From contig JABCZU010000016.1 of NCBI GenBank assembly GCA_013289515.1, positions 1 through 35,681 of the forward strand: DNA of 35,681 nucleotides, read 5' to 3'. Origin of the DNA: Candidatus Babelota bacterium. GTDB lineage: Bacteria > Babelota > Babeliae > Babelales > RVW-14. The notes under the pieces are model-generated. The model saw only the letters and a list, made by a program, of their open reading frames with translations, made no database searches and had not been told where the DNA came from. A program made the position numbers and the translations under genes. Of this stretch, positions 1 through 6,717 are shown one piece after another. Numbering within the stretch: position 1 is the first letter of the stretch; the number at the start of each line of letters is the position of its first letter.

Positions 1-10
1 AGGACATACG

Positions 11-340
11 ATGAAGAAGGTACTAGCCCTAATGCTCGTTGCAGGAGCGCTTTCCAGCGATGCTTTTGCTGAAAAGCGAAAACGCAGCGATAGTGATGAT
101 GATACATCAGGAAATACTCAATCGAGCAAAGGAAGCAGAGATCATCAAGAGAGATCACACAAAAAGAGTAAGCATCACCACAACAAAAAACATGAATGCA
201 GAAAATGCGAAGGTAAGACGTGTGACTCGTCTTGTTGCCACTGTCATTGTCATGAGTGGAATCCATTGGGCTTTACCAAGTGGTTTCAACCTGATCAATG
301 CAACCAGGACAATGATAGAGATGACAATAGCGACGACTAA
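11..340 (+). CDS. Small exported Cys/His-rich protein, function unknown
   Basis: This is a 109-residue protein of a family I do not recognise. Residues 1-20 form a Sec signal peptide (KK, a hydrophobic stretch, then AFA before E21). The mature part opens with a hydrophilic Lys/Arg/Ser/Asp region and a His/Lys cluster near residues 50-61. A cysteine-rich knot follows, with Cys at 63, 66, 71, 75, 76, 78 and 80, a further Cys97, and His at 61, 77, 79 and 81. The tail is acidic (DNDRDDNSDD). An AGGA element lies a few bases upstream of the ATG, and a strong terminator follows about 35 bases after the stop, so the gene ends its own transcript. The Cys/His spacing suggests metal binding or disulfide cross-linking in the envelope; that is inference. 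An overlapping frame of 107 codons lacks a signal peptide and is taken as a shadow. Confidence 0.7.
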   Translation: MKKVLALMLVAGALSSDAFAEKRKRSDSDDDTSGNTQSSKGSRDHQERSHKKSKHHHNKKHECRKCEGKTCDSSCCHCHCHEWNPLGFTKWFQPDQCNQDNDRDDNSDD

Positions 341-374
341 TAACACGTTGTTATTGAGTTAGCTAAGCTTAGAT

Positions 375-415
375 AAAAAGAGCCATTCTTCTTGACGGAG
401 AATGGCTCTTTTTAT
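375..415 (+). terminator. Rho-independent terminator
   Basis: A perfect 15-bp stem (375-389 with 399-413) has a 9-base loop. The left arm begins with five A and the right arm ends in a T run, so it can work in both directions. It follows the small Cys/His-rich gene. Confidence 0.85.
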
Positions 416-445
416 TTAAGCTTAAGAGGATTTTTTAGCATTGCC

Positions 446-480
446 TGGATCCCCGCCTCCGCGGGGACGACGTCCGGGGG
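446..480. repeat. GC-rich palindromic intergenic repeat (GGATCCC...GGGACGACG family)
   Basis: The core is CCCCGC, a CTCC loop, GCGGGG, followed by ACGACGTCC. The opening TGGATCCC and the closing GGGACGACGTCC are shared with the copy at 19123-19155. A related half-copy, GAGGACGACGTCC, lies at 545-557. The whole gap 341-603 holds only the terminator and these repeats. I see no convincing gene in it: a 71-codon frame at 392-607 translates straight through the terminator and the repeat. Confidence 0.7.
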
Positions 481-603
481 TATAGTACTTTTTTACAAAT
501 ACATGCTCACCGCCGGAGTTTACCCTCAGCTTTGCGTCGAGGGCGAGGACGACGTCCCAGAGAAAGTAAACAGCTCATTTAAAAAAGTAAAGCTCAATGG
601 AAA

Positions 604-2127
604 CTAATCTTTATACTGACCGTAGTTCAGCAAGAACTCGGTGAGCAGGCGAATGCTGGCTCCCGTTGCTCCCTTGCCAACATAATTGATGCCAGGTACA
701 TCATGCGCCGTACCGGCAATATCTAAGTGGACCCAGCGCGATTTCTCAACAAAATTTTGTAGGAAACATGCGCCAACAATGGTGCCGCCATAGTAAGCAG
801 ATGAGCCATTATTGTGAATATCGGCAACATCGGTTTTTATGGCCTCTTTAAAATCGTCATCAAGCGGTAGCTGCCAGGTGCGATCGCCGGTGGCCTTGCC
901 AATAGCAAGTAATGCGCTAGCAAGCTGATCGTCCTTGGTTAACACAGCGGTATAAAAGTGCCCAAGGCCGTGCTGCACCGCGCCGGTGAGTGTGGCGATA
1001 TCGATGATGATATCGGGCGAATAAAATTTTTCTGCATAGCACAACGTGTCTGACAAAATGAGACGACCCTCAGCATCGGTATTGCGGATTTCAACCGTCT
1101 TGCCGTTCATGCAGGTGATAATGTCATCAGGACGCGATGCCTTGCCACTTGGCATATTTTCTACCAATGGGGTGAGGCCGATAATGTTGATAGCGGGCTT
1201 AAGCTGCCCAAAAAGTCCCATCATAGCAATCACCGAGGCTGCGCCGGACATATCAAATTTCATGCCGCTAATGCCGCTGGTTGGCTTGATGTTGATACCG
1301 CCTGTATCGAAGTGGACGCCTTTGCCACAGAGTGCGATTGTCGGTGCATTGGCTACCGTGGTCTTGTATTCCAGAACCACAAATTTGCCATCTTGGTCAG
1401 AGCCGGCATCAACGGCACAAAAGCCACCCATGCCAAGCTCAAGGGCCTTTTCACGGCCAAAAATAGTGTGCTTAAGGTTGTGTGCGATTGCTATTTTTTT
1501 AGCCTCTTCGCTCAGTACGGTGGGCGTCATGACATTGGCAGGAGAGTCAGCCCAGCGACGTGCTTTGTTGATCGTCTGGCCAATGAGGTTTGCCGTCTCC
1601 AGAGCTGTTGCAGCATCAGCAGTATTTTCGGTAGCCATCAACAACGTGACGGTCCATGGATCCTTAAGCGCTTCGGGCTTAAAGTCTATAAAATCGTATG
1701 TACTCATGTGCGTAGCAATGACAACATGGTGCAGCAACTGTGCACTGGTTAGACCATAGAGTGTTGATTCAGGAAGCGCGATACAAGCCGTTTTAAGGCG
1801 TAATTTTTTAAGCGTTTGTAGCGCTGTGCACAGGCCACGGCGGAGTGATTCAAGTTCGTGATGATGCCCTCGCTTGAGCGCGCCAAGGCCAATAAAAATA
1901 ATGGTCGCAAGCTTGGCGTTAAGCGTGCCGGTGAAGGCAAATGATTGACCGCATTTTCCCTCAAAGCGATTGCGTTTTAAGATTTCAATAAGCGCAGAGT
2001 TTTCTTGTTCAATGGTGGAAAGTGGCGCTGTTGGTGTTACAGATGCAAGCTTGTCGTCACAAAAGATGATATAAGCTTCGCTCGGTTGCTGCCAACATGG
2101 GGATTTTGTTAATTGGATGGTAATCAT
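604..2127 (-). CDS. pepA: Leucyl aminopeptidase (M17 family)
   Basis: Cytoplasmic metallo-aminopeptidase that removes N-terminal residues from peptides, normally a hexamer with two metal ions per active site. The 507-residue length is typical of the family. The C-terminal catalytic half shows the M17 hallmarks: the metal/Lys block VHFDTGGINIKP followed by MKFDMSGAA, and the signature NTDAEGRL, which carries metal ligands and the catalytic Arg. The N-terminal half is the variable macro-like domain. I chose the ATG at 2127 because AAGGA lies 7 bases upstream; an upstream in-frame ATG at 2163 would add 12 residues inside sufU. It is the last gene of sufS-sufU-pepA, 13 bases after sufU. Peptide digestion would suit an organism that lives on imported peptides, but that is inference. 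Confidence 0.93.
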   Translation of the reverse strand: MITIQLTKSPCWQQPSEAYIIFCDDKLASVTPTAPLSTIEQENSALIEILKRNRFEGKCGQSFAFTGTLNAKLATIIFIGLGALKRGHHHELESLRRGLCTALQTLKKLRLKTACIALPESTLYGLTSAQLLHHVVIATHMSTYDFIDFKPEALKDPWTVTLLMATENTADAATALETANLIGQTINKARRWADSPANVMTPTVLSEEAKKIAIAHNLKHTIFGREKALELGMGGFCAVDAGSDQDGKFVVLEYKTTVANAPTIALCGKGVHFDTGGINIKPTSGISGMKFDMSGAASVIAMMGLFGQLKPAINIIGLTPLVENMPSGKASRPDDIITCMNGKTVEIRNTDAEGRLILSDTLCYAEKFYSPDIIIDIATLTGAVQHGLGHFYTAVLTKDDQLASALLAIGKATGDRTWQLPLDDDFKEAIKTDVADIHNNGSSAYYGGTIVGACFLQNFVEKSRWVHLDIAGTAHDVPGINYVGKGATGASIRLLTEFLLNYGQYKD

Positions 2128-2140
2128 AGAGAGATCCTTT

Positions 2141-2518
2141 CTAACGTTGTTGATAAACTGCAAGGCCTTCTTGAAGTACCTGCAGACATAAAAGGGCGCA
2201 TTTAAGGCGGGTTGGACCCAAGGGGATGCCGATCAGCGTGCTGATGTCATCCTTGGTAAGCGCCATGACCGCTTCAATCGTATTGCCAACGCACATCTCG
2301 GTAAGCATTGATGTTGCAGCTTGGCTAATAACGCATCCCGAGCCCTCAAAGCCAAGGTCGGTAATGACGTTATCATTGACAGTGCCCTCTATGGCAATGC
2401 GATCGCCACATGAAGGGTTATAATCACCAGCCTTAAAATCGTGCGTAGCAAGTTTTTTGCGGTGCTTTGGGTATTTGTAATGTTCAAGAAGCTCTTCTTG
2501 ATAAAGTTTGTCATTCAT
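2141..2518 (-). CDS. sufU: Iron-sulfur scaffold / sulfur-transfer protein SufU (NifU-like)
   Basis: A 125-residue U-type protein that accepts sulfur from the cysteine desulfurase encoded just upstream. The conserved residues are visible: Cys37 with Asp39 in PSCGDR, Cys62 in GSGCVISQA, and Cys107 in RLKCALLC. The Lys before Cys107, where IscU has His, and the CGDR motif both point to SufU rather than IscU. The 18-21 residue insertion that characterises Bacillus SufU is missing between ALTKDD and RLKC, so the protein is short for a SufU. The ATG at 2518 overlaps the sufS stop as ATGA, implying translational coupling. A longer frame starting at 2560 would lie inside sufS and is rejected. Confidence 0.9.
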   Translation of the reverse strand: MNDKLYQEELLEHYKYPKHRKKLATHDFKAGDYNPSCGDRIAIEGTVNDNVITDLGFEGSGCVISQAATSMLTEMCVGNTIEAVMALTKDDISTLIGIPLGPTRLKCALLCLQVLQEGLAVYQQR

Positions 2519-3765
2519 AGTATTAATGCTGATTTTAGCAGGTTTAAAGCATGTGTACATGCCTGTAAAAATAGTTCAATGTCCTGAGGGGTATTGTAAG
2601 CTGTGACGCTTACGCGTATTAATGAAGAGGTGTCCAGGCTGCTTACAAAAGGCTGCGCGCAATGGTGACCAGCGCGCACGGCAATGCCATCTTGGGCAAG
2701 CAGAGAGGCCAGGTCGTGGGTGTGAATATCCTTAATGGCAAAGCAGACCAAATGGCCGGCCGTGGCAAGCGATGCTAAGTTGCCAATAATGGTAACACCG
2801 TCTATGGCCAGCAAGCCATCAATAAGCTGTTTGCACAGCGCTGCTTCATGGATGCGTAGCTGGTCAAAAGTAATATGCCCATCAATATAATCAATGGCAG
2901 CGCCAAGACCTATAACGGCGGCAATGGGTGGCGTTCCGGCCTCAAATTTTTGCGGTGCTTTTGCCCAGGAGGCACCTTGATAGGTAACTTCCCAAATCAT
3001 GGAGCCACCAACTTGGTATGGTTGGACTGTGTCGTGTAGCTCTTTTTTTATGTACAGAACACCCACGCCGGTTGGTGCAAACATTTTGTGGCCAGAAAAG
3101 GCGAGAAAGTCAGCATCCAGCGTTTGGACGTCAATTTTCTGGTGTGCCACGCTTTGGGCTGCATCGACCAGGACGCGTGCACCAAGGGTGTGAGCCGTTT
3201 TAATAAAATTTTCCAATTGATGAGTGCCCTCATTCCATACATTGCCCAGTACATTTGAACTATGTGCAACGGCAACCAGCTTGGTCTTTGGACTTAGGTA
3301 TGCTTCTGGATTATCAAATTGATACGTTATTGGATTAAGCGGCAAGTAAACAATGCTAGCCCCGGTTGCCCGTGCAACTTCTTGCCACGGAACCAAATTT
3401 GCGTGATGCTCAATGCTGCCAACCAGCACCTGATCGCCAGGTTTGATGGCCTGAAGGGCCCAGGCTTGCGCTATAAAATTGATGCTTTCTGTTGTGCCCT
3501 TGGTAAAGATAATTTCACAACGGTCCTTGGCGTTAATAAAGCGGGCAACCTTATCCCGCACCGCCTCATAGGAGGTTGTAGCCGCTTCACCCATTGGATA
3601 GAGCGTACGGTGTACGGTGGCGTAAGCATGGGTGTAAAAATTGGTGATGGCATCAATAACTACCTGAGGCTTGTGCGTTGTTGCCGCATTATCTAGGTAG
3701 ACCAATGGTTTGTCCCGGTGGGACTTGAAGATTGGAAAGTCATTGCGAATTTTCAGTGGGTTCAT
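2515..3765 (-). CDS. sufS: Cysteine desulfurase SufS (class V aminotransferase fold)
   Basis: PLP enzyme of 416 residues that takes sulfur from L-cysteine as a persulfide for Fe-S cluster assembly. Visible features are YLDNAATT near residues 23-30, GSIEHHANLVPW near 116-127, DAAQS near 201-205 (PLP contact), the Schiff-base lysine K227 in SGHK, and the persulfide cysteine C369 in RAGHHCAQP. That context is typical of group II (SufS) desulfurases. It is first in the operon with sufU and pepA and is divergent from accC across a 90-bp gap. No sufB, sufC or sufD is present in the window, so cluster assembly must use genes elsewhere, or this pair works as a sulfur-transfer module. Confidence 0.95.
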   Translation of the reverse strand: MNPLKIRNDFPIFKSHRDKPLVYLDNAATTHKPQVVIDAITNFYTHAYATVHRTLYPMGEAATTSYEAVRDKVARFINAKDRCEIIFTKGTTESINFIAQAWALQAIKPGDQVLVGSIEHHANLVPWQEVARATGASIVYLPLNPITYQFDNPEAYLSPKTKLVAVAHSSNVLGNVWNEGTHQLENFIKTAHTLGARVLVDAAQSVAHQKIDVQTLDADFLAFSGHKMFAPTGVGVLYIKKELHDTVQPYQVGGSMIWEVTYQGASWAKAPQKFEAGTPPIAAVIGLGAAIDYIDGHITFDQLRIHEAALCKQLIDGLLAIDGVTIIGNLASLATAGHLVCFAIKDIHTHDLASLLAQDGIAVRAGHHCAQPFVSSLDTSSLIRVSVTAYNTPQDIELFLQACTHALNLLKSALIL

Positions 3766-3855
3766 ACATACCTGGGGTTGCGTGGGCGACGTGTGCTAAA
3801 CTTGTACGATCCAGTATACCGTAAAAAAAAATAGCCTGCCAGGGGGATAAAGGCC

Positions 3856-5355
3856 GTGCGAACAATCACGAATGTACTTATTGCCAACCGCTCAGAAGTA
3901 GCCCTTCGTATTCAAGCCGCCTGTGGGCTGCGAGGGCTGAAAACGGTGGCGATTTTTAGTCCAGAAGACCGCTATGCTTCGTACGTTTATCAGGCTGATC
4001 AGAACCACCAGCTATCAGGCTCTGGGTACCAGGCATACTGCAACCAGGATGAAATTATCAGCATTGCCAAGGCAACCGGTGCCGATGCTATCCATCCTGG
4101 ATACGGCTTTTTGGCTGAAAATGCTGTTTTTGCCCAGGCAGTGATCAATGCCGGACTGGTATGGATTGGCCCACGACCGGAAGCGATGGCTCTGATGGCC
4201 GATAAGCATACAGCGCGCACCATCATGGCACAGGCTGGGGTGCCGGTACTGCCTGGTTTTATGGTGAGCAGCACCACAGATCCAGCCGACCTACTTGCTA
4301 GGGCTCAGGCCATCGGCTTTCCTCTGATTATCAAAGATCCGCAAGGAGGTGGGGGCAAGGCTATGCAGGTGGTGCACACCCCTTTTGACGTTATTCCTGC
4401 CTTTAATGCAGTGGCACGCCAGGCAGCGGCGCTTACCGGTAGCAACCAGCTGCTTATTGAAGCCTATATTGCGCAAGGACGTCATGTTGAAGTACAGGTT
4501 GCTGGCGATGGCACACGTTGGGTACATCTGTTTGAGCGGGAGTGCTCTGTGCAACGGCGGCACCAAAAGGTTATTGAAGAGGCTCCATGCCGCTTTATCA
4601 GCCAGGAAGTGCTTGCAGCCATGTACAATGCAGCACTCAAAGCTGCCGCTGCTGTAGACTACGATAGTATCGGAACGGTGGAATTTATTGTGACGCCAGA
4701 CGAGCGCTTCTATTTTCTGGAAATGAATACCCGTTTACAGGTTGAGCATGCCGTTACCGAGATGGTTACCGGCATTGATTTAATCGATCTACAGCTTGAG
4801 ATTGCCCAGACTGGCCGGCTGTCATTGCAGCAGGAAGACATTGCCATGCGCGGACATGCACTTGAATGTCGACTCTATGCTGAAGACCCTGTACAGCACT
4901 TTTTTCCGTCTACCGGCGCGCTTGAGCATGTTTTCTTTCCTCGATACCCTTTTGTTCGTTTTGAGCACGATATAGCGACTGGCACGTTGGTAACATCACT
5001 ATTTGACCCTATGATTGCCAAAATTATTAGTTTTGGCCGCAATCGGGATGAGTGTATACGCCGTATGCAGCAAGCACTGGCTGGTAGTCGCCTAGTGGGA
5101 GTGGCTACTAACAAAGACCTGTTACAGGCAATTCTTGCAAGCGATGCAATGCAGCTCGGCCAATTTTATACTGCTTTGCTGGATAATCCTGCTTTTGTTA
5201 GCAGTCTGCTGGCAATGTTTAAGCAGCCAATCAATAGTCACGATGCGATTCTTGCGGCTATTGCGGCACTGCTGTATGAACATGAGCTACAGGTGATAAA
5301 ACATGAGCCTCGCATTATGCCAAGCCGTCGCTGGAGGACGCAACGATGGCGCTAA
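3856..5355 (+). CDS. accC: Biotin carboxylase subunit (ATP-grasp)
   Basis: Biotin carboxylase of 499 residues, which carboxylates biotin on a carrier protein using ATP and bicarbonate. The N-terminal domain (IANRSEVALRI, residues 9-19; HPGYGFLAEN, 80-89), ATP-grasp domain and C-terminal domain are in the usual order. Catalytic motifs are intact: ECSVQRRHQKVIEEAP near 229-244 and FLEMNTRLQVEHAVTE near 287-302. The glycine-rich loop reads GGGGKAM instead of the usual GGGG(K/R)GM. The GTG start at 3856 has AGGGGG about 9 bases upstream. The stop overlaps the next gene, the biotin carrier, by 10 bases. Length and carrier pairing resemble acyl-CoA or pyruvate carboxylase alpha chains as much as acetyl-CoA carboxylase AccC. 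No carboxyltransferase gene is nearby, so the real substrate is open. Confidence 0.88.
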   Translation: MRTITNVLIANRSEVALRIQAACGLRGLKTVAIFSPEDRYASYVYQADQNHQLSGSGYQAYCNQDEIISIAKATGADAIHPGYGFLAENAVFAQAVINAGLVWIGPRPEAMALMADKHTARTIMAQAGVPVLPGFMVSSTTDPADLLARAQAIGFPLIIKDPQGGGGKAMQVVHTPFDVIPAFNAVARQAAALTGSNQLLIEAYIAQGRHVEVQVAGDGTRWVHLFERECSVQRRHQKVIEEAPCRFISQEVLAAMYNAALKAAAAVDYDSIGTVEFIVTPDERFYFLEMNTRLQVEHAVTEMVTGIDLIDLQLEIAQTGRLSLQQEDIAMRGHALECRLYAEDPVQHFFPSTGALEHVFFPRYPFVRFEHDIATGTLVTSLFDPMIAKIISFGRNRDECIRRMQQALAGSRLVGVATNKDLLQAILASDAMQLGQFYTALLDNPAFVSSLLAMFKQPINSHDAILAAIAALLYEHELQVIKHEPRIMPSRRWRTQRWR

Positions 5356-5990
5356 AAAAGCTGTTTGTTAATGGTAGCTTGCAGATATTGAAGGTGGCGT
5401 GGCGAAAAGAGATCTTGCATATCACATGCTTTGACCAACATGGCGATGAGCGTGAATATGTTGCTCGCGATGTTGTAATGAATAAGGCAACCAATACCCT
5501 TTGCTTTACCCTGGGATCGCGGTCTTATCAGGCTATAATTTTTAAAGTCGGCGCTCGTCCTGAGCCTGTCGAAGGATACGAGCGAACATTAACGGCGCCT
5601 AGCAATCAGCCCATGGGCAGTTTTAAGGTTATTTTCCCTCACACCGCCATACCATATAGCGTTAGCAGCGACATTAGCACAGAAAATGTTGACCCTAAGG
5701 TACACAGAGCCCAATCATTGATCATCAAAAGCCCACTGGCTGGTCGTGTAACGAGCATGCTGGTTCTGGTTGGCCAACAAGTTGGTAGTGGTACACCATT
5801 AATGACGATTGAATCGATGAAAATGGAAAATGAGATTACGGCTACCCGTACTGGGGTTGTTAAAACTATTTCCATCAAGGTTGGTGATGTGATACAACCT
5901 AATCAAACGTTGATTGAATTTGAAAATGAAGGAGAGCTCTATGCAACATCCCCAACAAGTTTCGAGCAAAAAATTATTGAAAATACATGA
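5346..5990 (+). CDS. Biotin carboxyl carrier protein
   Basis: 214-residue carrier partner of the biotin carboxylase just upstream. The C-terminal biotinyl domain starts near SPLAGRV (129-135) and carries the attachment lysine K159 in ESMKMENEI. The domain ends with QTLIEFENEG, but translation continues about 17 residues further, overlapping the next gene by 50 bases in another frame. Residues 1-60 may be a linker or BT-like domain. Residues 70-80 (ARPEPVEGYER) are encoded by a 33-bp palindromic repeat inserted in frame, so a non-native peptide is carried between the two halves. Separate carboxylase and carrier proteins are the remains of a split alpha chain or a two-gene design. The start ATG lies inside the accC end, and co-translation is likely. 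Confidence 0.85.
   Translation: MALKKLFVNGSLQILKVAWRKEILHITCFDQHGDEREYVARDVVMNKATNTLCFTLGSRSYQAIIFKVGARPEPVEGYERTLTAPSNQPMGSFKVIFPHTAIPYSVSSDISTENVDPKVHRAQSLIIKSPLAGRVTSMLVLVGQQVGSGTPLMTIESMKMENEITATRTGVVKTISIKVGDVIQPNQTLIEFENEGELYATSPTSFEQKIIENT
5552..5584. repeat. Palindromic repeat inserted in frame within the biotin carrier gene
   Basis: The ends CGCTCGT (5552-5558) and ACGAGCG (5578-5584) form an inverted repeat around CCTGAGCCTGTCGAAGGAT. This CCTGAGCCTGTCGAAGG core is a short palindromic repeat type seen in many bacterial genomes (from memory). Its 33 bases keep the reading frame. Confidence 0.75.
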
Positions 5991-6576
5991 TATTGCCGAA
6001 GCACTTAATATTAAAAAGTTTGTTATTAAGCTTTGGGAAAAGGAATTTGGCTTTGACACAGAGCAGCCCAAGGGTGGGCAGCGCCTCTATTCAAGCCAGG
6101 ATCTTAAAATATTTCAACACATTAAGGAACTGTTGCACAAGCAAAGCATGAGCATAGAAGAGGCCAGGCTGCAGATTGCCCAGTTATACCAAGTGCCAGC
6201 AACGGCTGCTACGGCATTATCGGCAACAACGGAGGTGGCAGAAGTAGTAGAAGAGGCTATTGGTAGCCAAGACGTTTGGCAAGCTCCTCTACAAGAGCCT
6301 ATTGTGTCCTCTGCAAACACCTATAGTGCAGCTAGTCAGACAACGTTGTCTGACCAGGAGGTTGATGCCGCTATAGAAGGTAATAGCAACGGTGAAATGC
6401 CAGAGGGCCACGACGTCCCCGCTCTAGTTATGGAAGAGCTGTCAGCCTTGTCCGAAGCCATCCAACCAGCAGCAGTGCCTCAATGTTGTGCCAATACCAA
6501 AGAAATTCTTGCCGGTATGCAAGAGGTCAAAGAAAGGCTCTTAGTATTAAGGAAGCAATTGACCAAAGAAGGGTAG
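5941..6576 (+). CDS. MerR-family winged-helix transcriptional regulator
   Basis: A 211-residue protein with an N-terminal MerR-type DNA-binding domain (about residues 10-83). It shows KIHDIAEALNIKKFVIKLWEKEF (helix-turn-helix and recognition region), GGQRLYSSQDL (wing, matching the usual GxRxY) and then the dimer helix. The rest is an acidic Ala/Glu/Val-rich region of low complexity, followed by a short C-terminal helical segment (KEILAGMQEVKERLLVLRKQL) that may be a coiled coil. There is no recognisable ligand-binding domain and no cysteine-rich metal site, so the signal is unknown. The ATG at 5941 has GGAG 6 bases upstream; a longer frame starting at 5914 lies inside the biotin carrier gene. 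The 50-base overlap with that gene suggests one operon and possible control of it or of the following exported-protein genes. Confidence 0.8.
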   Translation: MQHPQQVSSKKLLKIHDIAEALNIKKFVIKLWEKEFGFDTEQPKGGQRLYSSQDLKIFQHIKELLHKQSMSIEEARLQIAQLYQVPATAATALSATTEVAEVVEEAIGSQDVWQAPLQEPIVSSANTYSAASQTTLSDQEVDAAIEGNSNGEMPEGHDVPALVMEELSALSEAIQPAAVPQCCANTKEILAGMQEVKERLLVLRKQLTKEG

Positions 6577-6634
6577 TTTTTGGGGCCTCTTGTATTGAAT
6601 TGGACATGAATGTGATAGCAAAATACGAAAAATA

Positions 6635-6664
6635 TTTACAAGTTGAAACAAATTTTATTATGAT
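6635..6664 (+). promoter_or_regulatory. Sigma-70-type promoter of the first exported propeller gene
   Basis: TTTACA (6635-6640), an 18-bp spacer and TATGAT (6659-6664), followed by AGGGTTAGGTAA. The same elements with the same spacing occur at 13215-13244 before the paralogous gene; the match in otherwise AT-rich non-coding DNA supports function. The shared AGGAGGGTTTCGTA before each ATG is the ribosome binding site. Confidence 0.6.
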
Positions 6665-6717
6665 AGGGTTAGGTAAAATATTTTTATTCACATTCTAATG
6701 TTTAGGAGGGTTTCGTA

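Noticed and set aside
435-560. Insertion sequence or integrase-linked element
   Set aside because: No transposase and no direct target repeats; the DNA is only short palindromic repeats.
392-607. A 71-codon plus-strand frame after the first terminator
   Set aside because: It starts inside the terminator hairpin and translates the GC-rich palindromic repeat; no ribosome binding site.
1046-1759. A 237-codon open frame on the plus strand opposite pepA
   Set aside because: It is antisense to the catalytic part of a clear aminopeptidase, has no recognisable domain and no good ribosome site.
4291-4657. Antisense and shifted frames within accC
   Set aside because: They overlap conserved biotin carboxylase motifs and show no independent features.
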